This document shows, piece after piece, positions 33,541 through 44,470 of a stretch of 64,000 nucleotides of DNA (position 1 is its first letter; each line of letters begins with the position of its first letter). The stretch covers positions 209,978,645 to 210,042,644 of the forward strand of contig JAUMIR010000005.1 of assembly GCA_030847615.1 (NCBI GenBank). Reading direction: 5' to 3'. Made by a program: the position numbers and the translations under genes. Source of the DNA: Gambelia wislizenii (taxonomy: Eukaryota > Chordata > Lepidosauria > Squamata > Crotaphytidae). The notes under the pieces were generated by a model. It made no database searches, was not told the DNA's origin, and was given only the letters and a program-made list of their open reading frames with translations.

Positions 33541-34129
33541 ACTTTGAGAGATTATCAGACACAGCTAATGTGGTGCCATAATGACGCCAGCGAAATGCAA
33601 AAGGACGCCAAGATCAGACGACGACTATGTCCTTTTATGTTCTGCTGGTGTCATTATGGCGTTTCTTTTTATTGAGGGGCTGAGCTGTCAATAGATCACC
33701 CGTCCTGTTTTGGTGCCGACACTGCTGGCGTGTGAAGCCTTGGGCCATTTAACTCTCGTGAATGTAGCATCAATGGGCAGTCCTGCCAGAACACTTCCAG
33801 GTGAGATCCAGGTAAGTGATGCACTTTTTATGACCCTCCCCAGGTTACTTGTAAGTTTTAAAGTATGTTTCTGTGCTTCGTGTAACTTTATTGTGTGTGT
33901 ATTTTACTTTTTATTTTTGAATTTCCCACACTTGTGTCTTCTCACAAGAATGGGCAGGATTTCAGTCCAGGAAGTGAACGGAGCTCTGTTAGAGCTCCAT
34001 TCATTCCTGGGCTGCCTGATGATGGTAAAGAAGGTAAGTGTGGTGAGGAGGGTTATTGTGCCAGGACAGGGGCGAGATTGGAGATTGTGGGACAGGAACG
34101 CTTTTTGCATTCCTGTCTGATAATCTCCC
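33541..34129. mobile_element. GGAGATTATC-variant MITE, TAG duplication, empty site known
   Basis: The right end reads GTCTGATAATCTCCC. The left edge reads GAGAGATTATCAGACAC after five extra bases (ACTTT). TAG lies at 33538-33540 and 34130-34132. The 12773 copy reads CTGTAGCCTCAGGCAAAAG across the site, so the insertion is supported although five bases differ. The interior has GGAGCTCTGTTAGAGCTCC (a palindrome) and a hairpin joining AAAAGGACGCCAAGATCA to its partner near 33640. Confidence 0.78.
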
Positions 34130-34439
34130 TAGGCAAAAGCAAACTGCTACAGCCTCTCTTAGCTAGTGTGCTCTTCCTCATTAATAACTTTTGCCATCTT
34201 GAGCATATGGTGATGTTGCTTGGACACATGTATCCCAGCTTTCATCTATGAAATGTTGGAGAGTATGCTCCAAAATCCCAATCACCCACTCAAGAGACAC
34301 CCCCACACACACATACACAAACAATATCTCCATGCAGTTGTAAATGTCCATTAATGATCCTGCAGTTTGACTGTGCTTCTCAGCTTTGTGTCCCTTTCTG
34401 GCAGTAGCAGGAAGGAGACTCATGAATTTGGATGCACCC

Positions 34440-34690
34440 TGATGCTCTTGGGTGGCTCTTTGCAGGGCATAAAGCTTAGTTCTTGGTGGTACAGGGGCTA
34501 GCAGCAACAGTAGCAGCCTTTCTTGATTCATACCCCCCCCCTCCCACTCAGGGCCAAAGGAAGAAGTTGGCAAGCATGCAAGAGAGCCCTGAGGGAAAGG
34601 AGTGAATCACCTGCCACTGCTGGAAATTCTTGCCTTTCTCCAAGCACAGGACCCAAGATGGCTTATAATAAATTAAACACAGTACAGCTA
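34440..34690. repeat. Composite dispersed repeat, copy 2
   Basis: Starts GATGCTCTTGGGTGGCTCTT and ends AATTAAACACAGTACAG, same order as copy 1 at 26054-26290. The C-rich segment near 34532 is CCCCCCC here against CCCCCCCC in copy 1. It is followed within ~20 bp by a Tigger-like element that copy 1 lacks. Confidence 0.75.
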
Positions 34691-34711
34691 AAAACAAACA
34701 AACAAAACTAT

Positions 34712-35038
34712 TATAGGTTGAACCTCCCTTATCCGAAATGCTTGGGACCAGAGGTATTTGGGATTTTGGAATATTTGCATATACATAATGAGATATCTTG
34801 GAGATGGGACCCAAGTCTAAACATGAAATTAATTTATGTTTCATATACACCTTATGCATATAGCTTGAAGGTAATTTTATGCACATATTTTTAAAAAATA
34901 ATTTTGTGCATGAAACAAAGTTTGTATATATTAAACCATCAGAAATCAAAGGTATCACTATCTCAACCATTCAAGTAGACAATTTTGGATTTTATAATAT
35001 TTCAGTTTTTGTAATTCTGGATAAGGGAGACTCGAGTA
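34712..35038. mobile_element. Pogo/Tigger-like MITE with TTATCCGAA termini
   Basis: Starts TATAGGTTGAACCTCCCTTA and ends CTGGATAAGGGAGACTCGAG, TA at the edges. The subterminal pair GGGATTTTGGAATAT / TTGGATTTTATAATATTTC extends the inverted repeat. The interior repeats TTATGCATATAGC / GCACATATTTT. It resembles vertebrate mariner-type elements with ends like CAGGTTGAACATCCCT. Confidence 0.75.
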
Positions 35039-35069
35039 GCACAATTTAGTTGATACTGTCTTTTGGATA

Positions 35070-35125
35070 ATCTAGACCCAAGCCATATAGAGTTTTAAAG
35101 GTCATAACCAACACTTTTAATGGAG
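35070..35125 (-). mobile_element. Possible short L2 remnant
   Basis: AGAGTTTTAAAGGTCATAACCAACACTTT matches text in the L2 copy at about 43800-43830 (AAGACTTTAAAGGCAATAACCAACACTTT). The similarity fades beyond 35125. Confidence 0.35.
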
Positions 35126-35129
35126 GACT

Positions 35130-38100
35130 TAAGCTGAGGAAGGCCTCTGAGGAGAGGAGAGGGTGGCTGAGTGATGCTGGGAGGAGGGCTATGCGCCGGA
35201 ATGTGCAGGACAGTTAGCACTGACAGAGGCATGGCTGGGCAGGGACTTGCTCCAAGTGGTCCCTTATTGGCTTGCAGCCTTGGGAACCACCCCATCCAAT
35301 CTAGTATAGCTTGTTTAGTGTTTCTCAAAGAAGGAATGTATGTGCTCATCTCATTCATTTTCAAGATTTCTGACTTAAATGTCGATTCTCACAGTGATGA
35401 ACTCTTTTCTGCCCAGACTAGACTAACACAGACTGCTCAAATGATCTCCAGCACACTCATTTATTCTCTTGGGAGCCTGGGGTCCAAAGTCAGTCATGAG
35501 TGCAATGTGCTTGTTGGTCTAGAATCAACCTTGTACAAAGTATCTGTTTGTTCATATCAGAAAAAACCACAAGCTAACTTTATACTTCACCGATTTTGAA
35601 ACAGCCCTCAGGGGATGCTATCTCTGTTTGACTGGTAGTCTGTGGGCTGCATAGTGGCCAAGGAATAAGGCCTTTGTAACATTTTATGGAAAACAAATGC
35701 TTTTGGGATCCTGAGGTTAGTTTAGTGAGCACATAAAGTAAAGGATAGCAGGGCAGTTCCTTCCAGCTCCTTTTCAATAGGATTTCAAACTAGCCACACT
35801 TTGTATGCCAGCCAGAATTTCATCCTCTTGACCATTAGGAGGATACAAGGAGAGAGAAGAAGAAGAAAAGAAAGCTATGTTTAAGATTCTATTTCTTTTT
35901 CTCCTTACTTTCTATAAGATGTATTTTAAAAAAAATACTAACAAGCGGTCATTCTTTGCACAGTCACTTGGGTATTTTGTGCATTGCTCAGGGACATTTT
36001 TCCAAGGATGGTTCTGACCATGTCCCATTGAAAAGAAGTGGAATGCAATGAGGTGTCATTGATTCCAGTGAAATGTGTAGTGGTTTAAATGGGACACACT
36101 CCCAAACAAGTTTACATAGTGTTGCAGCCTTCATAGTAACTCTCAGAACTTTGTCCATCTTAACCAGTTACAGAAAACTACCATTCTGTCTGAGCTATAG
36201 AAGTTTCTACTGAACATGTGGAGATCTTAATGGGTGTCTAATTTCTATAACCCTAAGATATTCTTTCATAAACCACTCTGATATTTTTTTTTACCTTAAA
36301 ATGCATGTGATGCAATAGAAGAACATCAGATTAAAGCTGTAGTCAACATGCAGTTGCATTCTTTAATGTTTGTATAAAATACATAGTAATTATGAGCTGG
36401 CAGTCCAGTTTTGACCTTCTAGCTGGAAACATGCCACAGGGACATAGGCAACTCACATAATGGGTATTTTCTTGAAAGCCTTGCTAAAGTTTTCAGTGCA
36501 TAAATTTAAAAGATGTAGTTAGCAGAACTGGTCCATTAGAAACAATTAAACAGGAGCACAGTCAGAATATATTTATTTAACTAAACTAAAAACCAACCCA
36601 AATTAAATCAACTAAAAAATCACCAGAAATTGGAAATGTTACTTTCCTTTTACTACTAGAATCCACTCCCCCAGTATAGCCACTGACCATGCTTGTTGAA
36701 AAATTCTGGGAGTTGCAGTGCAGAAAAGTAACTTTTCCAAGCTCTCAAAATCATAAGGCAATGAACTAGCTTTCATGTTTTGCAGAACAATTTCCTCAAG
36801 CTTGAAATGAAAGGAAAATGCAAGGAAGGAAAAAGAAGGAAGGGACAAACAGGAGGAGAACTGCTTCAACAAAATATTTTGTAGCAACAAATGTTGCCCA
36901 CAAGTAAAAGCTTATAGCAGCCATAGCTAGCCAACCTATTTATCACATGATTCCAGAAATTCCCAAAGCAAACTGTCCAATCCCTGGTATTCTTCCTTTG
37001 ACAGAGAATCCCTCACTGGTAGGACTCAGTGCATATGCTAGTTGCAGCAGAGACATTTCCCTTAAGACCCAGCTGGGGAGGAAAGGGTTAATGCCTTTTC
37101 TGATCCAATTCATTGTGATCACACTGTGATTCAATTGGGATTTCCTATTGGGATTTCCTCAGAGACACATGCCTCAGTGATCAGATTTGCAAATTAAATG
37201 TTTATTTACCTTCCAAAGACATATAACAAAACAAAGCAAGTAAATGCAAGATAGGCTGTTGAAGACATTAATTTGGCCAATTGAGCAATTACTATTTCTA
37301 GATTGCTTCGTCTCTTGCTTATCTACTCCATATTGCTTAAACTTTAATCCTATGACCTACTCACCTTTCCATTTTGCTCCTTGGGTAGATTGGATTTCTT
37401 ACTGTAGCACTTTGCTACTTCCTAACTGCTGAAAAATAAATGACTCCAATTTACACCTTGGCCTGACCGTTTACAGGCACCTCATCAATTGGATTTAAAC
37501 AATTTCTTCTCAGTGACCCTTTTCTCATCATTCCTCAGTCATGTCTTTGCTTAAGATTCCACAGTACAATCCTGATGTATCAAAGGCTGAACTTGCCAAA
37601 CTTAGCAAAGAAGATGCTTGGACATCTTAGATATATTGGAATTGACTACAGCCCCTGGGGTGAAAAGGGGAAAGTGAAGAGAACAAAACACAAGATATGC
37701 TAGAGGAAAATGATTGGTTTCAACTGAGAGCCATAGTGAACCATAGGGCAATGGGTCCAGAAACTGGATGTCCTACTTGCTGCCCAGTGGATCTCACCCC
37801 AGCCCATCCACTAGAGAAAACATGGGATAGCAGGAAATAGGACAAGCCATTGTGGAGTCCCCTGGCCACCTGGAAGTGAAGGTAGGTCTATTAAAGCAGT
37901 CACCCCAAGGGCTCTTAATGGGATTCCAATAAAGGACATGCAGCTCCTCCAAGCTGGATCTTGTTCAGTGCTGAAACTGTCCACACCTGAAGTTTAGTCA
38001 GAAAGAAAAGGAAGTAATACAGTAATAAACTCAAAAACATAAGAGGATAAAATCCCCCCACAACCAACAGCTAAACAACTACCCCAGCTGAAGGTCCTTA

Positions 38101-38500
38101 CCTAGTAGGATGATGCAGAATGTCGAAGAAGAATTTGCAGCATCCTATGGGCCATACTTATGATTCCCAAGTGGAACACAGAGGGGACTTCCTCTCCTAC
38201 CTCTCTCCAGGAAGTTCAGCTTGTGTGTTGAAAGATATAATGGCAACTGTTGATTTGTTGACATACATTTTCATCTTATTGGTGAAATTATGGTTACAAA
38301 GATATAGGCTGGTTAAGGATTTGAACATGTTCCAAGTCATTCCATATACGTGGTGGATCTTAAATGCCTGACATGACCTGACTGAAAATAGTACTGTAGA
38401 CAATGGGAGACCAAACTGAACACTGATCACTAGTAACTGTCAGCAGTGGAAGACAAACACCAATGTATTGACAGTGGAAGATAGGAGTCTTTCACTATTT
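35130..38500. other. Longest repeat-poor stretch of the left half
   Basis: No gene recognised. AT-rich, with only short ORFs. A small direct repeat (ATTGGGATTTCCT twice, 37134-37158) and a MITE-like phrase near 36690 are the only structure I see. Confidence 0.45.
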
Positions 38501-38510
38501 CATGTATGCT

Positions 38511-38705
38511 GCCTGATCTTGGAAGCCAAGCAGATCTAGCCCTGGTTAGTACCTGAATGGGAGACCACCAATGAATACCAGGTGCTGTAGGCTATATTTC
38601 AGAGGAAGGAACTGGCAGAACCATTTCTGAGTGTTCCTCACTTAAGAAAACCCTATGAAATTCATGGAGTCAATAAGCGACTTGAAGGCACATAAACACA
38701 TGCAC
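38511..38705 (+). mobile_element. 5S rRNA-derived SINE (Sauria-type tail)
   Basis: The head 38511-38590 reads GCCTGATCTTGGAAGCCAAG, then CCTGGTTAGTACCTGAATGG, GAGACCACCAATGAATACCA and GGTGCTGTAGGCTA. That is the 3' part of 5S rRNA with the internal pol III control region. A body follows (TCAGAGGAAGGAACTGGCAG, AGAAAACCCTATGAAATTCA) and a tail AATAAGCGACTTGAAGGCAC then ATAAACACA, shared with the tRNA-headed SINEs at 18357 and 1265. The swap of a 5S head for a tRNA head on one tail defines a composite SINE. Confidence 0.88.
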
Positions 38706-38709
38706 ATTT

Positions 38710-40155
38710 AAGGAAGAGAAACATAGATTTGCATAAGATCTTCTATTCTTCCTGGAAGAATCGATTGCTGAAATTCAGAGAAATAAAGTATTTTTACTTT
38801 ACTGAGCTGCCAGCATTTTGGGAACACCTCAGTAGAATAGCAAATGTATTGCAGCTGACTTCCAAGAGCATTTTATAAAATAAACAGGCCATGATTTTCT
38901 CATTTCATGGTATATTAACACATATTATCAGCTTGGCAGCAGTTTTGAAGCTAAAACAGGCAAGTTTGCCAAAAAGGAAATGTGAGAAACACAGAGAGAG
39001 ACAGAAGGGAGTTGCTGAAGGGGGAATAACAAATACAGTACATCTCCACTGTAAATATCCTTGAGACAGAAGAGTTAGAAACACCATTCATTAAGTAAGA
39101 CTACTGTACATGCATTTTCATGTTTCCAAGGCCAGCCCTGCCATTAGCAGAATGGGATGACAGTCTCAGGCAATACATTTTGGGTGTCCTGCAGCACTTC
39201 TTTCAGAATTACCAGCTTCAAGGAGCAGGTGTTGCAGACAGAAACCTGGTACTATCTGGGTGAAGGTCACAAGTTTATCCTTTTTGTTTTGGGTAGCAGA
39301 AGGATATGGCTAGTTCTCAACAGTGACATGTTTACTAATCTAACCTCACTTAACACACAGTGGCCTGTGAAGGAAAAGAGTGTAAAGGCATTAAACGTAA
39401 ATGAGATGGGGGTGCTTTCTGTGGAAAAATTTTTGACAAGGGGAATGAAGGGAAGGGCACAGAACTGGAATTCAGAGGCAGTCTAACAGTGTAATTTTTT
39501 TAATATTTTTTTTTAAAAAAGTGGTTATGTTTACCTAGTTATTATGGCCCTTATGGCCTCATCTCTCATGTTTCTCCTCAGCTAATCTACATAACAATAA
39601 GCAAGAGTCAGAGGCATGTGTGGTACTGCATATCTTCAAGATCTCTGTTCCTCTCCTTAGAGTCCAGCTCTTTATATTCCAGTTATTATATTCCAGATAT
39701 GAATCATGGAAAGTGTGGGCTTCAAAGCAAAGGAACTGGAATTCATTTGAGCCACTGCAATGCTGCTTTCCTTTAAAAGCATGGGGAGGGCAGCTAAGGA
39801 TGTGTTTGGCTGTCAGAACATAGCTGGATGATATTGGCTGCCCTCCCCTTCTTGCACAACTTTTAACATCCAGAGGAAGTTAGGGAGCAGCTGAAAATGT
39901 GTATGACAATCAAAATATCATGTAACAACATTGCTTGCCTCCCAACATAGCCATGTAGTGGCTGAGGGAGGGTGGGGGGCAGTTGAGGATTGTCCAGCTA
40001 TGCTTTAAATGGTAGTGCATGGTGATTTAGGCATCCTTCAGGACCCCCTGGGGGTCAACTGGTAGTTCAGGGGGATATTGCCATTGTGTGCTATCAAAAC
40101 ATAGCTAGCTAATTCTCCGCTGCCCCAACTCCCCCTGGACCCTACAAGACACACA
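38710..40155. other. No feature recognised
   Basis: Apparently unique DNA, with GGGAGGGCAGC-type text near 39784-40140 that looks slightly repetitive (three loosely similar ~130-bp stretches naming CATAGCTGG/CATAGCTAG). No coding signature. Confidence 0.4.
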
Positions 40156-40159
40156 CTAA

Positions 40160-40711
40160 AGACTTTATCAGATGAGCCCTTTAAAATGTTCTATTCCTGG
40201 CATAAAAATGCTCCCCACCACACTTACCTCTAATCCCAGCAAAGGCTTCCCGGCAATAAAAGAGGAAGTGAACGGAGTTCCATTCACTTCCACATTCAAA
40301 ATACCTTAGATTCTTGCAAGACTTCATCACACAAGGAAAAAAAAAACACCCAAAGAACACACAAAAAGTTACAAAAAGTACATACACACACTTTAAAAGT
40401 CCCAAGTAACTCGGGTAGGGATATAAAAGTGCATCACTTACCTGCACATAGCAATTTCACCTGGAAGTGTTAGTGCTGGACCAGCCATTCTCCCTGCATT
40501 AACATAAGCACAATGACATGAGGTTTCACATGATGGCAATTCTGGCACTAAAGTGCCACGCGGGATCAATTGACAGGTTCAGCTGTCAATTAAAAAGTAC
40601 AGTGACTTTGGGCAGTAACATAGTGAAAGGGCAACATCATGTGGTATGCATGCCCTTTTGTGTTAATATGGTGTCATTATGACACCGTATTTAGTGTGTT
40701 TGATAAAATCC
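40160..40711. mobile_element. GGACTTTATC-family MITE
   Basis: The ends are AGACTTTATCAGATGAGCCC and GTGTTTGATAAAATCC. Flanks TAA and TAC match at 2 of 3. It has ACGGAGTTCCATTCACTTCC, a decayed GAGCTC block, CACCTGGAAGTG, a CAATTGACAGGTTCAGCTGT stretch, and the hairpin GTGAAAGGGCAACATCATG / CATGCCCTTTTGTGTTA near the right end. Confidence 0.8.
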
Positions 40712-40898
40712 TACATGGCTGTGTTGTGGCAGCAAGAAAATGGAGACTCTCTGAGAGAAGGGAAGGCTTTATTCCTGCTTTGAAAATGTCCTCAAAAATG
40801 GGAAAGTTTTCAAAGATATTCTCATACCTGGGGAAAAATTAATAAAATACTGATCTCCCCAGGCAAGCAGAAATGTTAAGAATCACATCCCCAACCAT

Positions 40899-41152
40899 AG
40901 TAGTAGTAGTAGTAGTAGTAGTAGTAATTTCTTACAACAAATAACAGAACACCTATAAAATCATATACATGGTTCTCATGGGTCCAGGTTACCTACGTAT
41001 ACATGGTTTTATAAATATTATACACACACACACACACACACACAATACATACATTATTAAAATCCACCAACAAATATTTTAAAAACATAATTTAAAAACA
41101 ATTTGGACAGGCCTTCTGGAAGAGACTGCTCTTTATTGCTGATTTAAACTCA
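40899..41152 (-). mobile_element. L2-type LINE 3' end with (TAG)n tail
   Basis: Reverse-complemented, the right part encodes FKSAIKSSLFQKACPNCF, an L2 C-terminal pattern. The left end is (TAG)9 at 40899-40926, probably the element's own 3' simple repeat. (AC)n lies inside at about 41022-41043. It abuts the LINE beginning at 41153. Confidence 0.65.
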
Positions 41153-41164
41153 CATGCCTCTCCA

Positions 41165-42665
41165 TTGATGCCCCCTTGTCATGGGAGAGAGGCTTGTGTT
41201 CAACAAGCTACCATGAGAGACAACTTCCAGGCAAACCAACAAACAAAACTTGAAGACCATCCTACAGATCCTTCTCCTACAGTGCTTTGGCAACATATCA
41301 AAAACAGTATCCTCCAGTCTGTAGAAGAATCCCTCGGGTTCTCCCACAAGAAAAATCAAGACTGGTTTGATGAAAACAATCAAGAGATCCAGGAGCTGTT
41401 GGCAAAGAAGAGAACTGCTCACCAGGCAATACCTTGCCCAGCCAAGTTGCCATGTAAGAAAAGCAGCTTTCCGTCTCACATGTAGTAAACTTCAACTCTG
41501 CAATTCTATGATTCTATGATTCTATGAAAAACTCCGAAACATGCAGAACAAGTGGTGGATCAATATAGCAGAAAAGACACAATGCTGTGCAGATCTGGGT
41601 GATCATAGAGGATTTTATGAAGCTCTTAAAGCAGTGTTTGGACCTACTTATCAGGTCCAAAGCTCCTTATACAGTACAGATGGTCAAACATTAATTACTG
41701 ATAAAGCCTCCATCCTGATTCGATGGGCTGAACATTTTCAAAGTCTCTTTAGTGCCAACCGAGTAGCCCAAGGCTCAGCTATCCAACATATGATACAAAA
41801 ACTGATGAAAATGAATTGGACATAGCTTCCACTTTGGAAGAGACCCTTAAGGCCATACAGCAGATGAAAAACAGCAAGGCAGCTGGGATTGATGGAATCC
41901 CACCTGAAGTTTGGAAACACGATAAATTCCACGAACTCCTTGTGAATTGCTGGGAAAAAGGGGAACTGCCATCAGATCTCCGAGATGTAGTCATCATCAC
42001 CCTGTACAAGAAAAAAGGAGCAAAATCCGATTGCTCAAACTATCAAGGCATAACACTGCTCTCTATTGCTGGAAAAATCCTTGCAAGGATACTCCTGAAC
42101 AGATTAGTTCCTGCTATTGCAGAAGAACTTCTCCCTGAAAGCCAATGTGGCTTCAGAGCCAATAGGAGTACTACAGATACAGTATTTGCCCTTAGACAAC
42201 TGCAAGAGAAATGTAGAGAGCAGAACGAGGGTCTCCATGTAACATTTGTTGACCTCACCAAAGCCTTCGACACTGAGTAGAAAAGGTCTGTGGCAAATCC
42301 TGGAAAGGTTAGGATGTCCCCCCAAATTCCTTGAAATGATTGTCTTGCTACATGAGGGCCAGCGCGGTCAAGTCAGATATGGCGATGCTCTTTCAGAGCC
42401 CTTTCTAATAACTAATGGAGTGAAACAAGGTTGTGTTCTTGCTCCAACTTTATTTACAATCTTCTTCAACATGATGCTCCAAAGGGCTACGGCAGAGCTT
42501 GACGAAGACGATGGCATCTATATACGTTACCGTACTAATGGTAGCTTGTTTAACTTAAGCCGTCTGAGAGCTCACACTAAGACTCTAAACTATCTAGTCC
42601 ATGAGCTGCTCTTCGAAGTGATGCTGCCCTTGATGCCCACACAGAAGCAGCTCTGCAACGCCTAA
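41165..42665 (+). pseudogene. LINE reverse transcriptase region, frameshifted
   Basis: In order the reading gives KNQDWFDENNQEIQELLAKK, then after the small insert RNMQNKWWINIAEKTQCCAD, GKAAGIDGIPPEVWK-type (here SKAAGIDGIPPEVW), TLYKKKGAKSDCSNYQGITL, LLPESQCGFRANRSTTDTVF, VTFVDLTKAFDT (catalytic Asp), NGVKQGCVLAPTLFTIFF, and GSLFNLSRLRA. The Asp pair region near 42615 is shifted and reads ELLFEVML in one frame instead of a FADD-like motif. Frame changes occur near 41440, 41820 and 42270. Confidence 0.9.
41492..41527 (+). mobile_element. CR1-tail-like micro-insertion inside the LINE
   Basis: TGCAATTCTATGATTCTATG and a further ATTCTATG unit end in GAAAAACTC, and AACTC borders both sides (AACTC at 41487-41491 and 41523-41527). 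Removing it joins CTTCAACTC to CGAAACATG, restoring the continuous reading seen in the family. The ATTCTATG units are the CR1 3' terminus. Confidence 0.6.
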
Positions 42666-43570
42666 CATCCCGCTTCGCAACAGCTGCAGAGCTGTTTGGG
42701 CTGGAAGTCAACCTGAAGAAAACAGAAGTTCTTTACCAGCCTGCACCACAGGACGAAAACCACCATCCCCACATTGCTGTCGGCAAATCTGTGCTTAAGT
42801 CCGTTCAGCAGTTCACCTACCTGGAAGCATCATCTCCTCAGATGCCAAGATTGACAAAGAGATCAATCACAGATTAGCAAAGGCATATAGCGCATTTGGA
42901 AGACTTTACAAAAGAGTCTGGAGTAATAAACACCTGAGGCGAAGCACAAAAATCAGTGTGTATAGAGCCATTGTACTGTCTATTCTCCTTTATGGGTTTG
43001 AAATATGGGTCACCTATCACCACCACCTATGACTCCTCGAACACTTTCATCAGTGCTGTATACGCACAATCCTAAATATATACTGGACTGAGTATGTGAT
43101 GAATGTTGCTGTCCTTGAGCAAGCAGGGATCACTATCATTGAGGCCATGATATTGAGCACACAGCTGGGCTGGGCAGGGCATGTTTCTAGGATGGAGGAC
43201 CATCACCCCCCCCCAAATAGTACTCTACGGTGAACTCGCCACGGGTCAGCGTAAGATGGGCACTCCAAAAAAGTGATACAAGGACTCCCTGAAACAACAT
43301 CTCAAGCTCGGCCAAATAGATCACCAACAATGGTCCGCCCTGGCCTCACATCGGAAGGCATGGAGGTGCATTGTCCACAATGCTGCCACCTTATTTGAGA
43401 ACTCACGCCGAACAAATCTTGAAGAAAAACGACAACAGAGAAAGAATCACAACACGGAAACATCACCCAAGGAGACCTTCTGCTGTGCTTTCTGCAACCA
43501 GACTTGTTTATCTCAGATTGGCCTTTTTAGTCATCAGTGCGCTTGCTGGAAGCACAGGATGAGTCCTTCC
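42666..43570 (+). pseudogene. LINE ORF2 C-terminus, frameshifted
   Basis: This continues with text encoding FATAAELFGLEVNLKKTEV, then FTYLEASSPQMPRLTKRS-like, a WSNKHLRRSTKISVYRAIVL block, LYGFEIWVTYHHHL, and the zinc-knuckle end in broken frames (CCAFCNQTCLSQIGLFSHQ). Stops and frameshifts occur throughout. A run CCCCCCCC at 43206-43213 replaces the normal GCCTCCC. Confidence 0.82.
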
Positions 43571-43624
43571 TGAATCTTCGTTTGTGAAGAAAAACCAGAG
43601 AGAAATCTCACACAGCATCTTGAG

Positions 43625-44470
43625 CTGACAAATCTCTTGCTTCAGTTTATTCGACAGTCTGGGGGCAGCCAAAAAAATGCCCTCTGGGTAATAGTTAGCT
43701 TAGTTTTGGCTGACTGAAGTAGATGACTCCCAGAGAACCTGAGTGTATGGGGCAGATTACATGGGAGAAGGAGATCTTGGGAGAAGGACCAAATCATGTA
43801 AGACTTTAAAGGCAATAACCAACACTTTGCACTTTGCCCGGAAACTAATTGGCAGCTAGTGGATTGATTTTAATATTGGTGTGATATGTACCAATAACCA
43901 ATCTGGCAATCATGTTTTGCAATAATTGAAGTTTTCAAACTTGGCATATAAGTAGCACGATGTATACCACATTGCAGAAGTCCAGCCTTGAAGTTATCAG
44001 TGCATGTACTACCATCTTTAGATGTTCCCGCTCTAGGAAGGGGAGCAGCTGGTGTAACAGTCGAAACGGACAAAGAGCACTCCTTGCCATCGCATCTACA
44101 GTATCTGGACTGTCATTGAGAGAAATGGATCCAGGAGCAACCCCAAGCTGCAAATGCAGTCTTTCAATGAGAATGAAAGTCCATCCAGGACTGGTTGACA
44201 CACTTCCAAACCCAGGTTAGGACCCCTGACAGTAAGCACCTCTGTCTTGTTTGGATTCGGTTTCAGTTTGTTTTCCTCATCCAACTGATTACCTTCTCCA
44301 GGCATTCTTTCAGAGGAGAGGCATTATCCTTAGCTGATGCTATTACTGAAGACTAAAGAAGTATATTTGGGTGTCATCTTACTATTAGCACCCTGGCCCA
44401 TGCCTCCAGAAGATCTCTCCTAGTGGTTTCATATAGATGTTAAACAGCATTGGGGATAAAATGGCACATT
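43625..44470 (-). mobile_element. L2-type LINE, reverse transcriptase C-terminal part
   Basis: On the minus strand: ENKLKPNPNKTEVLTVRG, DCICSLGLLLDPFLSM, then LHQLLPFLEREHLKMVVHAL and ITSRLDFCNVVY, followed by LPISFRAKCKVLVIAFKVLH. The order matches L2 ORF2 after its reverse transcriptase. Frame changes and stops separate the blocks. The 3' end lies near 43625, close to the neighbouring LINE's end. Confidence 0.85.

Larger units (their letters stand above)
32521..34271. mobile_element. CATACTCTCC inverted-repeat element, twice interrupted
   Basis: The left end is TGCTCCAACATACTCTCCAA and the right end is TTGGAGAGTATGCTCC, an inverted pair. Removing the inserts at 32623-33399 and 33541-34129, each with one target duplication, leaves about 379 bp, close to the ~375-bp uninterrupted copy at 12773-13147. 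Matching body text includes TTACTTCCATTACTGCAAAC and GCAAAAGCAAACTGCTACAG. Confidence 0.82.
41153..43604 (+). mobile_element. I/Ingi-like LINE, longest copy (~2.45 kb)
   Basis: This colinear copy starts within the region between endonuclease and reverse transcriptase and ends TTTGTGAAGAAAAACCAGAG. Its segments match the inverted and direct parts of the copies at 15592 and 48679, which shows those are rearranged. It has several frameshifts and a 36-bp insert at about 41492-41527. It directly follows an L2 remnant. Reverse transcriptase motifs place it with I-superfamily LINEs (Vingi/Ingi/Nimb are candidates, from memory only). Confidence 0.9.

Noticed and set aside
38511..38590. 5S rRNA gene
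   Set aside because: The first third of 5S is absent and the sequence continues into a SINE body and tail, so it is a SINE head and not an rRNA gene. The same applies at 62227-62310.
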